A stretch of DNA of 25,649 nucleotides, from contig BFEA01000769.1 of the NCBI GenBank assembly GCA_003427395.1, positions 497,437 through 523,085 on the forward strand, in the 5' to 3' direction. The stretch is from Chara braunii (Eukaryota > Streptophyta > Charophyceae > Charales > Characeae). Positions 1-8,484 of the stretch are shown piece by piece. Position numbers and translations under genes: made by a program. Each line of letters opens with the position of its first letter. Position 1 is the first letter of the stretch. A model generated the notes under the pieces. It did not search any database and was not told where the DNA came from. It saw only the letters and a program-made list of their open reading frames with translations.

Positions 1-56
<56 letters not shown>

Positions 57-95
57 AAGAGAGAGAAAGAGAGAGAGAGGGAGAGAAGAAGGGGC
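1..95. repeat. (GA)n microsatellite
   Basis: The window opens inside a pure GA dinucleotide run (about 54 bases), followed by an impure GA-rich tail with single-base interruptions. The left end of the repeat lies outside the window. ORFs across it are low-complexity Arg/Glu or Ser/Leu and are not treated as genes. Confidence 0.97.
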
Positions 96-217
96 AAGAG
101 AGACAAGTAGAAGGCGACGCTCAAAAGGCCAGAATTTGATGTTAACACCTATCAGAAACGGAAGGGCACAGGGAAGATGAGCAGAGACCCGGCATACACA
201 AAAACGTTTTGGACTAT

Positions 218-336
218 AGTATACAACATAACACGGCACAATACAGCAGAGCATAATACAATAGAACACAGAGCAGCACGAAACTGCAAAACAAAGCACA
301 ACATAGCGTAGCAAAGGACAACATTGGATATCAGAC
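218..336. repeat. Degenerate pentanucleotide (RCAYA-like) repeat
   Basis: Written in blocks of five, the stretch reads acata, acacg, gcaca, ataca, gcaga, gcata, ataca, ataga, acaca, gagca, gcacg and so on. It is a decayed 5-bp array that does not look like a microsatellite at first sight. It produces a minus-strand ORF rich in Val-Leu-Cys, which I treat as an artefact. Confidence 0.6.
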
Positions 337-425
337 TGCGATATGACATAACAGAGTACAGCGCGACATAACAGGATGCAAGGACAACGTAGATATGTCG
401 AGCAAACGAAGTTGGGGCAGAGCAG

Positions 426-428
<3 letters not shown>

Positions 429-486
<58 letters not shown>
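429..486. repeat. (GA)n microsatellite
   Basis: This is an uninterrupted GA dinucleotide run of close to 58 bases. The Arg-Glu ORF through it is a by-product. Confidence 0.97.
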
Positions 487-489
<3 letters not shown>

Positions 490-572
490 CAGGTTAGCAA
501 AGGCCGTGCTCTATCTCGACATTGCAATTTCACACGTGCCCGATGCAAATGACGACACAAAAGCGCCGAAAT

Positions 573-632
573 GTATTATATATATATATATACATATATA
601 TACATATATGTATATGCATACATATGCATATC
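573..632. repeat. (TA)n / TATG-rich tract
   Basis: An AT dinucleotide run grades into imperfect palindromes made of CATATATG and ATGCATAC units. It could form a cruciform but no function is visible. Confidence 0.8.
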
Positions 633-710
633 TACCCAGGGTTTCCAAGACACAGCAGGCGAGGCTGGTCATCCTCATCTACACAACAAGGGCGAAGGGC
701 CGACAAAACA

Positions 711-822
711 GGCAGAGGGACTAAAAGCCGTAGTCTCTTTCGTCAACATTTTTCATTGTTAACACAGGCAGAGGGACTAAAAGCCGTAGTCTCCTTCATC
801 AACATTTTTCATTGTTAACACC
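711..822. repeat. Two tandem copies of a 56-bp unit
   Basis: The unit starting ggcagagggactaaaagccg repeats exactly once with period 56. The copies differ at only about three positions (for example tctttcgtc versus tccttcatc), so the duplication is young. Confidence 0.92.
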
Positions 823-829
823 GGCCAAA

Positions 830-2030
830 GAAGAAGAAAACAGCAGGACAAAAACAGACGAAGGAGAGAAGAACCGCAGATGGTTTATGCCCGAGACGAA
901 GCCAAAAACTACAACGACAAAACTGAAGGGGGGAGAGCAGCGAAGGAAGAGAAAGTAGCGGAAGGAAGGAACACATCAGAGACACCGAAATCCAGAGAGA
1001 GAAAAAGCTAAGCAAGGAACACCCGAGGCAAGAAGAGGCCAGAGGTAGAGGGAAATCGCCAAATCGTCTACGCCACCCTGCGCTTCCTATACGGGCAAAC
1101 CGTGTTGTGGAAACTATACAAAACAGACAAAGATGAACCGAATTTAGTATGGGGAAATCTCTTATACAAAACCCGACATTAAAGGAATGTGTACAGAAAG
1201 ACATTTCGCAAGACAACAAACTTGTTTAGAAATTGCACATCACAAATCATTCACAAGGCAAAAGTCAGACAAACCGGGCTTTCTTAGGGATATGCAGATG
1301 GCCATTTTCAGAGCTGAACGAAGGATGTGGTCGCAATCAGATGCGCCCATATTCACTCATAATTATAGCCGGAGAGAGAATGTGGTCACGGGTATATGCA
1401 CTTGTATGTAGCCACGGGCATGGCCGGAGAGAATAAGTGTGCAGGCGACCAACGGTTTTTAACCATCCACATCAAAACGGAACATGCAAAGGCAAAAGTC
1501 CATTGTTCATATATTATCTGATCAGAGTGAAGCAAGACAAGAGGAAATCCATGCTTAAACGCTGCGGAAATCAAGTAAGGCCACCATCATATATCCAATA
1601 GACTTTGAAGTCGGCAAACAAGGAAGATGTCGGATTTCTGAATTACGTATCGCCAGTCAACGTGATCGCTCCACCCCTCCCTCCTTCAAAAATTTGTCCT
1701 TCCTTGGACAGGTTGATGCCGACATCTTAACCCCCTTCCTTCTATTCACGTACACCCAACTCGCCTATCGGTGCAATGTCTGCATCACGACTTTTTGCGA
1801 CTATGTTTGCACAGGCCTACAACAGTGAGAGCACGCCACTCGAGTGCGGGCCAGCGGGCAAAGGTTGCTTTTGTAAGAAAATAATTTTCAATTTCAGACG
1901 GAGCGTGATAAGTCGCTCGGAGAAAAAAGGATCAACATGCATTCGGCCATAGCAGGAGATGACCGTTTTGTTGTAACAGGCCTTGGCAGAGGAGAGGAAA
2001 ATGAGGACAAGAAGGTTCGGGGTGCTGAGA
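830..2030. other. Unassigned region, no convincing gene
   Basis: The ORFs here are short, of biased composition and without recognisable motifs. The plus strand is A/G-rich up to about 1.1 kb. Around 1330-1430 a short sequence (gccggagagaga.. and ggccggagagaa.. with ggtcacggg / gccacgggc) occurs twice, which suggests a small decayed duplication. I see no RNA gene. Confidence 0.5.
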
Positions 2031-2034
2031 AGGG

Positions 2035-2181
2035 TTATGCGGCAAAATCGAACCTCCAGGCAAGACAACGTTCAGGGACGAGGTCAACGATTCTTCTGAC
2101 GTTATTGTACTCGAAGGCGTGCGGCGGAAGAGGCCAACAGTTTGCCGCTCGATGCCGGAATCGAGCATATCGTTTTGTAAG
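2035..2181 (-). CDS. Possible terminal exon of unknown protein (48 codons)
   Basis: This minus-strand open frame ends in TAA and begins right after ATGGCTTAG, which could be a splice acceptor. It is not the longest ORF here; a 114-residue ORF overlaps it in another frame. I prefer this frame because its composition is protein-like, with the core FEYNNVRRIVDLVPERC and a WRFDFAA end. It may be related to the middle of the OB-fold family further downstream (R-x-x-x-D-L-x-P pattern), but the match is too short to rely on. Confidence 0.2.
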   Translation of the reverse strand, partial: LTKRYARFRHRAANCWPLPPHAFEYNNVRRIVDLVPERCLAWRFDFAA

Positions 2182-2877
2182 CTAAGCCATGACAAAAGCA
2201 CATGCTTCAGCATGAAGATTGCAGAAATAGTTGAGGGCAGAAAGCAAAGCAATGTGGGTCGGTGCACAACACACACACATGCAAATCATGGGCGAAGTAT
2301 GCACTGGCCTCATGCATATCTTCAAGACAACGCAGGACACAAAAGAAGGTTGAGATTGTTGCCCACAAAGACGCCAGAGATCATACGCATAGAAATGTAA
2401 ACATGATTAGCAAACGACGAAACGAAAGTAAAGAAGAAAGCCAGAGACACAAACCCGGACGCAGGCACCCCGCCGTTGCTGAAAGTGGACGACGCAAAAA
2501 AAGGGGGGAAAAACGAAACAGAACACAAAGAATCTGCAGCATTAATCCCGCCACGACGAGGCAGACGCTGCAAATTCTTCTTCTGTAGTGAAGAAACATG
2601 CAGAAAAGCAGGTATCCTCACAATGAACAATACGTATTTGGCAAGTGACTGAAATTAAAATAAACGAAAACCAAAAACAAGCATGAACAATAGGAAAGAC
2701 AACGAGACATAAACAATAATAACCCAACAACATGAACACCTCTTCCAAAACCCGGTCACTGTATAGAGTCACACCCCAAAAAAACATTGCATAATATGGT
2801 ACGCTTGATAACATCGATAGTTGTTTTACACTTCGCAACGTCCCCAGCTATTTCTGACAAGCGCTCCAAAACAAGAT
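2182..2877. other. Unassigned region
   Basis: Only short ORFs without motifs occur. The plus strand is A-rich with several short A runs, so its complement resembles T-rich intron or UTR sequence of minus-strand transcripts. Confidence 0.4.
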
Positions 2878-3364
2878 CACAAATTTCTATCGAGCCGACA
2901 TGTTCACGTTAACCTCGTGTCACGCTCCATTCCTGGTAACAGGCCATCCGTTTCGGCCCATATACTCGCCTCACTGACAAACCCAAAATCATTATTTTCC
3001 CATCTGCCTTCCTAAAGGCTTTATGGCATATCTATCTTTTACGATCAACAAAAGGAAACATCCATCTAGAATGACGACGACGTTTATGCGATCACAAAGT
3101 TTTACCAAAACCCAGAGGCCCAAAAAAAGAAATAGCAATGACTGGAAACGAAAAGTGAAGAGCACAAAAAAGTTCATGCACTATGTACAGGCGAGCAAGA
3201 CAGAAGTACTACGCAATGACCACGTAGGGGACAACCCAGTCCACCAGCCAACAAACACAAAAGTTGCACCCCAGCCAACGACCGACACACCATCCCGACA
3301 TATATCCACGGTCATCGATTTTGCTTTGGCTTCTTACAACACAAATTTCTATTGAGCCGACATG
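2878..3364. repeat. Duplicated segment flanked by 25-bp direct repeats (copy 1)
   Basis: Bases 2901-3336 closely match 3734-4160. Copy 1 is bordered by cacaaatttctat[c/t]gag..gacatg at 2878-2902 and 3340-3364, a 25-bp direct repeat with one mismatch. Copy 2 lacks these borders. This fits insertion of the segment into a target that was duplicated, or repair synthesis at a break. The segment corresponds to the last codons and 3' flank of the minus-strand gene at 4139-4897. In copy 1 the terminal KKPKQN frame is recognisable, but the upstream coding sequence is missing. Confidence 0.8.
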
Positions 3365-3733
3365 CGAAACTCCACGACATGTCACCCAAACCACAGCGAA
3401 AATGGCTACTACAAACACACGGGAACGCGACCGCCAAACGCAGGGCCTCCATTTCTGCACGAGAACACTCGTGTCAAGGCAGCTTCGGCGGACAGCATGG
3501 AGCTCGCAAAATCGTCTTCATTGTTTACCATGTAGCCAGCGTATTCGGCAAGATATCAAAAGCACGCGATACAAATGCTAATCAACGATAAACACGCAAC
3601 ATACTGTAACAATTGAATAGAAACAAATGACATATACAACAAATTCGAAGCGCGAACAGAACGGTACACAGTATTCACATAAAGACGGCATCACGACACG
3701 CATATTTGTAAACAGTTACACTGGGCCGTTTTA
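3365..3733. other. Spacer between duplicated segments
   Basis: No supported gene. Short ORFs in several frames overlap here without recognisable motifs. Confidence 0.4.
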
Positions 3734-4160
3734 TGTTTACGTTAACCTCGTGTCATGGTCCATTCCTGCTAACAGGCCATCCGTTTCGGCCCATATACTC
3801 GCTTCGCTGACAAACCCGAAATCAGATTTTCGCTATCTACCTTCCTAAAGGCTTTATGGTTGCAGGATCAACAAAAGGAAACAACCATCTAGAATGACTA
3901 CGACGTTTATGCGACTACAAAGTTTTACCAAAACCCAGAGGCCCAAAAAAACAAACAGCAGCGATTGGAAAAGAAAAGTGAAGAGCACAAAGAAGTTCAT
4001 GCACTATGTACAGGTGAGCAGGACAAAACTACCATGCAGTGATCACATAAGCGACAACCCAACCCGCCAGCTAACGGACACAAAAGTTGCACGACGGCCA
4101 ATGGCCGACACATCATCCCGGCATGTATCTGATGGTCATCAATTTTGCTTCGGCTTCTTA
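3734..4160. repeat. Duplicated segment (copy 2), overlapping a gene 3' end
   Basis: This is the partner of 2901-3336, with small indels and scattered substitutions. It overlaps the last codons and stop of the minus-strand OB-fold-like gene and extends into its 3' flank, so it is the likely source copy. The plus-strand ORFs in both copies (3023-3355 and 3894-4367) resemble each other because of the duplication. Their Lys/Thr-rich composition and frame-breaking indels argue against real proteins. Confidence 0.75.
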
Positions 4161-4897
4161 GACAGGAGCCCTAAACCCCCTTCGTTTTCTTGTTTTACTA
4201 GATTCTCTGCCGCTTTCGGGACGTCCGCTTTTGTAGGCAATGCTCGTTTGGTTCTGCATGAGGATCCCTCGCCTTCAGCTGCAAGCATTCCAGTTTCTAT
4301 GTGCTCACTATGCATCGCAGTTTGCGGCGCTTTCAAACCACCGACCATCTTATCAACGGTCGATTGAAGTTGAACCCTGGCAGCAGGCACAGGCAGCGCT
4401 TCCGACGACCGCGGTAACAATTGTGGCAGAGGCACCAAATTGCGAAAATTACAATTGAAGCATGCAACATATGGAATTGCGAAGTGTTTATGAGCCGTAC
4501 TCCGTGTAAAAGTCAACACCTCCCCAATGGCAGGCGGGAGATAAAGATCACTGTAATCATAAACAGTTCCCTTCCGTAACAAAGGCAACAAATCATTTCG
4601 GGTGTCGCCAAACACAGTAGTGAGTGTCGAGTTCACAGCTTCAACAACCTCCTGTTCGTCCATGTTAGCAAGATATATATCCATCATTCTCTGTTCGTCA
4701 CGCAGGCGCAACTCGAAATACACAACGATGCCCTTTTGGCCAACATTGATTTGTACATCCTTTTCTGAGTCTTCAATGTAGTCTTCTAATTCCGCCGTGG
4801 TGGTATGCATAATGCCACGAGCTCGACGTTCCGCTGAAAGGTGCAACTGCTCAAGCAAACGCGGACGAGGGCGTCCTTGCTTTGGTCCGCTCATCAT
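4139..4897 (-). CDS. OB-fold-like (RPA1/DUF223-like) protein, intact copy
   Basis: This 252-codon ORF is the best gene in the window. I start at the ATG at 4897; the frame stays open to 4906, but only with TTG. A splice acceptor (TTGGCAG, AG at 4900-4901) lies two bases before the ATG, so an upstream exon is likely. Residues 1-30 are basic. Residues 55-64 (KGIVVYFELR) and 72-80 (MDIYLANMD) look like beta strands. Residues 84-96 (VVEAV...VF) and 101-115 (NDLLPLLRKGTVYDY) follow, then PPAIGEVLTF (121-130), RSTAHKHF (132-139) and CFNCNF (146-151). The order resembles the plant RPA70-like OB-fold (DUF223), which binds single-stranded DNA and is carried by some plant Helitrons. The acidic and basic tail (about 156-252) ends in KKPKQN, a possible nuclear signal. 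The frame is recognisable in at least five other copies here. The OB-fold reading is inference from pattern; the ORF itself is secure. Confidence 0.6.
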   Translation of the reverse strand: MMSGPKQGRPRPRLLEQLHLSAERRARGIMHTTTAELEDYIEDSEKDVQINVGQKGIVVYFELRLRDEQRMMDIYLANMDEQEVVEAVNSTLTTVFGDTRNDLLPLLRKGTVYDYSDLYLPPAIGEVLTFTRSTAHKHFAIPYVACFNCNFRNLVPLPQLLPRSSEALPVPAARVQLQSTVDKMVGGLKAPQTAMHSEHIETGMLAAEGEGSSCRTKRALPTKADVPKAAENLVKQENEGGLGLLSKKPKQN

Positions 4898-4915
4898 GTC
4901 TGCCAATTAATGCAC
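4898..4915 (-). promoter_or_regulatory. Candidate 3' splice site before the OB-fold-like ORF
   Basis: The minus strand reads GCATTAATTGGCAG then AC-ATG. AG followed at once by the start codon also occurs near two paralogous ORFs (20692 and 21190), which supports a shared intron position upstream of the Met. The pyrimidine tract is weak. Confidence 0.4.
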
Positions 4916-5611
4916 ATGCACCATTGAACAACCAGGCGAAACATCATATAATATCAGACTCTAAACTAGGAAGACCATCCATTCTATATACGGTCTCCAC
5001 GCTCGAGAGGCCACCACCGATTAAGCCATCTGAACCACGCTACGGGTTTATAGTGATATTGTAGACAGCGCAATGTTGACCAGTGCAACGAACATTAAAC
5101 AGCGAAAGAAATCCCCAGCGGGCAAAAGTCCATATGTAGACAAGCCGAGAAGCAAGAAGCCACGAATTTTTTCAGGGCATACGGTGAACTGTAAAACCCG
5201 CGAGCTTAAAGACATGGCGTAAAGAAAGCAAAAAAAAAACAGACAACATGCATCAGAACCGAGCCCCATAGTTAACGAGGCAGAACACGCATGCAGCGAA
5301 GCCGGCAGCAGAAATCGTAACAGGGGACGACAAATTCCACACGACATGCAACAGGGACAACAAGCTGCATGCAGTGTATCAATGATCAGAAGCAAGCTGA
5401 CATTATAGGGCCATCGTCTAGACGATGCACAAACGTCAACCTTGAAGAAAGCATAGGCACGAAGAGCAACCATAGACGCAATCTATGTCACCCCGTGACT
5501 AACCACATTTTTAGTAGGCAGAAGGCAACAACACTAAACAACGAACATCACGTGGCCTTGTGTATCATATCCGATCACTACGTAAATACATAAAACACTG
5601 CGACAGAACGC
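4916..5611. other. Unassigned region between two OB-fold-like copies
   Basis: A 141-codon minus-strand ORF (5048-5473) is rich in Cys, Leu and Phe, as expected from the T-rich strand, and has no recognisable motif. I treat it as intron or intergenic DNA of the minus-strand cluster rather than a gene. Confidence 0.35.
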
Positions 5612-6112
5612 CTAGGAAAGATAGCTTAAACAAACGACTGAAGGGAAAACAAAACCCCATAATGAATCGAAAATGTAGCTTACATTTCTAGAATGCCAGC
5701 CGAACCGCAGGATAATTGTGCTCGCCCTCGACCAGCGTGTACGAATTTGGCTTACGAGCATATGCCAAAAGTCCGTATCAAAATAGGATTGCAGAGGCAC
5801 GCCTGATAACCTGTGGTTTCTGGTTAGGAAGAAAGTCACATGATCGCCCGGTCCAGGCATCACACGATGACAAGGAATATCACGAACAACAACTCTACGA
5901 ACGAAGGGCGTGATCCGATCGGTCAACAAACGATGATTGACAAAGAGATCATGGACATCAAACACCAGGAAAGACAGATCTTCATCGTCGAGATACAAAT
6001 CAAGAACATAGGAACTGTCGACACGACAGACGAGGGGATCAAGAACATATCCACGTTCTATCACATTCTGCTGGACATTCCGAGGGCCTGTAGCAATTAA
6101 TTCTCCAAGGCC
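5612..6112 (-). CDS. Divergent OB-fold-like paralogue
   Basis: The minus-strand frame is open from just after a TGA at 6113-6115 to a stop at 5612. It contains no good ATG near its start, so it is probably an internal exon. It aligns along its length with the intact copy: RNVQQNVIERGYV matches KDVQINVGQKGIV, LDLYLDDED matches MDIYLANMD, ITPFVRRVVV matches LLPLLRKGTV, and TRNHR matches STAHK. YFDTDFWHM matches FDTDFQHM of the 20.2 kb copy. A GTAAGC donor (AGAAAT then GTAAGC, GT at 5683-5682) follows the conserved part, so the last 20-odd codons are probably intron. Either a functional exon or an old copy that happens to be open. Confidence 0.45.
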   Translation of the reverse strand, partial: GLGELIATGPRNVQQNVIERGYVLDPLVCRVDSSYVLDLYLDDEDLSFLVFDVHDLFVNHRLLTDRITPFVRRVVVRDIPCHRVMPGPGDHVTFFLTRNHRLSGVPLQSYFDTDFWHMLVSQIRTRWSRASTIILRFGWHSRNVSYIFDSLWGFVFPSVVCLSYLS

Positions 6113-6115
6113 TCA

Positions 6116-6640
6116 TTTGTCCTATGCAAAATGCGTTGCTACACCATCTTGCAGAAAAGGGAAACACAAACTGCCAACCTTAATAAGGAGCACAATTTTC
6201 AACACAGCATCAAAACAAAAACAAAAAAGAAAACAAAACGGTCGTCAAACGCGAGACAACCCCCCTTTTTTGTTCCTTACACTGTACACGCCAAATGCCT
6301 TTTGTATATGCATGGCAACAAACGAACGTTTGTCATTATCGAGAGCCGTAATTCTGGAAAAAAGTCAACATCATCATAAGCTCATACATGCGGCAAAGTT
6401 ATAAAGACGTAAGCGACTATCAATCGAAGATGTATGAAGGCCAGCAGCATCCACCACCAACAGTTACACCCTACGCGGTTCTTGTTAACACGAAGTTCTT
6501 TACGAGACAAGCGATGCTATATTTATCTATGTTAGCCACAAACATGTATACGTAGAATACATGTTCGTATGGCCAAAACCAAATAGCCCGGAAGACTGTC
6601 CACACAATTTGATGGCCTCGCTTCCCTTGCAAAGACACAT
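6116..6640. other. Unassigned region
   Basis: No convincing coding sequence. The plus strand is A-rich around 6180-6240, so it reads as a T-rich tract on the minus strand. Confidence 0.4.
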
Positions 6641-6646
6641 CCAGCC

Positions 6647-6820
6647 TCAACAAACAATAACAACACCAAAGGGAGCAGCAGACTTAGCTGCAAGCCGACA
6701 TGCCAACAACCTATACCAACATTGAACATAGCTGACCTCTCCGAGGTCCTTGGATTCAAACTGTTCACATGGCTCCATGAACCGAGAGCTCATGAACCGA
6801 GAGCTCATCAGCATCGGCAT
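6647..6820 (-). CDS. Small ORF of unknown function downstream of the Cys-rich fragment
   Basis: This is a 57-codon minus-strand ORF. It opens with three closely spaced Met codons and two copies of a 15-bp unit encoding MSSRF, visible on the plus strand as tandem catgaaccgagagct. It continues with EQFESKDLGEVSYVQCWYR and LLACRLAAKSAAPFG before TGA. Composition is protein-like. It overlaps the end of the Cys-rich frame (6808-6975) by 13 bases in another frame, so the two may be one gene broken by a frameshift. No family recognised. Confidence 0.2.
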   Translation of the reverse strand: MPMLMSSRFMSSRFMEPCEQFESKDLGEVSYVQCWYRLLACRLAAKSAAPFGVVIVC

Positions 6821-6975
6821 AACAACTTGTCAATTGTTTCGCAGGCAGTTGGACCATCGCAGAAAAGACCCTTCTGCGTCGCACATTTCAGCAGCAGTTC
6901 TCGACACGAAGGACAACCCAGGCGATGGGGATCAAAGTCGGCCTGACGCGCCAGGAAGAATGACCACAAAGCTAA
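6808..6975 (-). CDS. Cys-rich zinc-finger-like fragment
   Basis: This minus-strand open frame has 55 codons and no ATG; an in-frame TAG lies just upstream and TTTTAGTTAG could supply a splice acceptor. After ADFDPHRLG the cysteines run C-x2-C-x6-C-x7-C-x5-C-x7-C-x-C, with a His three residues before the first one. The DPHRLxCPxCR opening resembles the short Cys/His domains in some retroelement gag-like proteins; that resemblance is from memory and weak. It sits between the two OB-fold-like groups on the same strand. It could also be an exon of a host gene. The cysteine spacing makes chance less likely, but the lack of start and end sites limits confidence. Confidence 0.35.
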   Translation of the reverse strand, partial: LALWSFFLARQADFDPHRLGCPSCRELLLKCATQKGLFCDGPTACETIDKLLCRC

Positions 6976-7085
6976 CTAAAATGTCCGCCTACCTAGCCTA
7001 TCAAAGTGCCCCGAGGCTACCTACGTGGCCAAGCCTAATAAAAGCTGACAAACAATAAAAGAACAATACGCATTTGTTGTTCAGT

Positions 7086-7516
7086 CTAGATTCCAGAAAA
7101 GATTTTGGATGCGATTTGGGACACACCCCCGAAGTGAAAACCGACCGGTTTCTCCCCGTGCCCAACACTATTCATTTTCGGTTTGTTTTTCCTCTTTTCC
7201 CCCCATCGCAACCTTCCTTGCCGCTTCCATGACCAGGTCGCCCATGAAAACAGAGCGACGTGTGTGGCTCGACCGGCAGCCAAGCCATTCACCCTATGCT
7301 GGAATCTTGCATGCTTGCATACCAAGCATGCAGAGCAAGATCAGACTATCGAACATGTAGCCACGATGGCCCCAAACGGTCGCGGGCTGAAACCGCACGC
7401 GGCCAACGACGATGGCCGAAAACAAGGCGGCATCACCATACACCTTACATCTTTCCAGTTGTTGTGTTGACACGAGCCGCAAACGCTCCGATCGCAAAAA
7501 ACGCCAGACTCGACAT
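7086..7516 (-). CDS. Putative two-exon small protein, 91 codons
   Basis: Exon 1 (7516-7449) starts at ATG and encodes a hydrophobic MSSLAFFAIGAFAARVNTTT, which could be a signal or transit peptide. It ends at a GAT|GTAAGG donor. A matching acceptor (CAGCATAG, AG at 7295-7294) gives exon 2 (7293-7086), in frame to a TAG stop. The 154-nt intron removes stops and joins phases exactly, for 276 nt of coding sequence. The C-terminal part contains GRATHVALFSWATW and ends GVSQIASKIFSGI. No family recognised. A 129-codon single-frame ORF (7294-7683) competes on the same strand, so this model is a hypothesis. Confidence 0.22.
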
Positions 7517-7683
7517 ACTCTCCCTGCCAGGTTTATAGCCTCATCGCCGCTCAAAAAATAGCTTTGAGAGGCGAATTTGTGCCCAGACACTATTTCATCG
7601 TGCACAAGCAGCGACTGGCCAAGACGGCATATCGCATTCACACGTCTGTGGAGACGACCACGTTTCTCACTAAAACGCTTCAT
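7294..7683 (-). CDS. Alternative 129-codon ORF of unknown function
   Basis: An ATG-started minus-strand ORF with reasonable composition (RLHRRVNAICRLGQSLLVHD, later GRVCRVWRFLRSERL) and a hydrophobic Cys-containing end. It overlaps the two-exon model in another frame, so at most one is real. No motif recognised. Confidence 0.2.
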   Translation of the reverse strand: MKRFSEKRGRLHRRVNAICRLGQSLLVHDEIVSGHKFASQSYFLSGDEAINLAGRVCRVWRFLRSERLRLVSTQQLERCKVYGDAALFSAIVVGRVRFQPATVWGHRGYMFDSLILLCMLGMQACKIPA

Positions 7684-7724
7684 GATACATGACCCCAGTC
7701 GTCATCGGATGCACGGTTCGGTCA

Positions 7725-8130
7725 TTAGAAGGGAGCCCAACACAAAAGCACACTTATCACTTTTGAACCGCCCTTCACAGTGAGCCACCAACTTAAGGGA
7801 AAAAGGAAACGAAAAAGAGCACCAAAATACACGTCGTAGATCGACACTGCAGTCAGCAACAGACAAATAAAGAAACGGAATCCTACGGAGGGGCTTCTAA
7901 CAACTATCGGCATGCATAACAGCCTGGAAGAACCACAAAAAAAAACACAAACATCTGGCTCAGAGAAAACAAAAAGGAGACAATATTCGTATGTAAAGCT
8001 CATCACATGTACCCATGAATTCCCATAGCACACAACCAACGTCAAATTTGACCATAACCACATAAACCAAATAAGACATTTATGGATGAAACACAAACAG
8101 ACAAAGGCGGAACCCCAGAAGCATATTCCG
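7725..8130 (-). other. T-rich (minus strand) region after the 8.2 kb copy
   Basis: A long ORF on the minus strand here is almost entirely Leu/Phe/Cys/Val, as expected from T-rich DNA, and I do not call it. Just downstream of 8150, in a +1 frame, a CYVVTEYASGVPPL stretch continues the OB-fold-like copy described at 8090-8433. Confidence 0.4.
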
Positions 8131-8433
8131 TCACAACGTAGCAGTCTGCTCAACAATAGCAGCAGCAACAAATTCATCCATGGTAACGGGAAAACATTTA
8201 TACATCTCTGTTGTTTCATAATTCGAAACAGATAGCAGAACAACAAATAGGACAAAACCATATGAACATGTCAACCGCTGGTGCACACTGCCGAGACAAA
8301 GGTTGGCCAGAGTAAAGTCAGAACAACGAGCAGACTCACCTTGACGAATTGCTTTGGTCAGAGCGTCACCACAATGAACACGTACGAAACCAACTGTCGA
8401 AGACCCATTGACAGATCTACGAACTCTACTTAT
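8090..8433 (-). pseudogene. OB-fold-like copy with an intron and a frameshift
   Basis: The upstream exon encodes SSTVGFVRVHCGDALTKAIR and ends CAAG|GTGAGT (GT at 8339-8338). A 132-nt T-rich intron ends AACAACAG, and the next exon from 8207 continues in phase with EMYKCFPVTMDEFVAAAIVE. KAIRQEMYKCF then T-M-D-E-F-V lines up with EAVNSTLTTVF then T-R-N-D-L-L of the intact copy. The frame then stops (TTG TGA, 8131-8133), but the +1 frame continues with VVTEYASGVPPL, matching VYDYSDLYLPPA. One frameshift therefore separates two conserved blocks, suggesting a decayed gene. The intron is inferred from the sites and the phase match. Confidence 0.4.
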
Positions 8434-8484
8434 TTCAAACAAACACAACATAATTACACATACTAGCATGTCAGCATCGACAAC

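Noticed and set aside
3023-3355. Paired plus-strand ORFs (also 3894-4367) that look conserved
   Set aside because: Their similarity is explained by the duplicated 430-bp segment; copy differences include indels and show no sign of protein constraint. The true gene is on the other strand.
7725-8261. 178-codon minus-strand ORF resembling a multi-pass membrane protein
   Set aside because: The Leu/Phe/Cys/Val richness follows from T-rich DNA; the conserved family frame runs in a different phase here.
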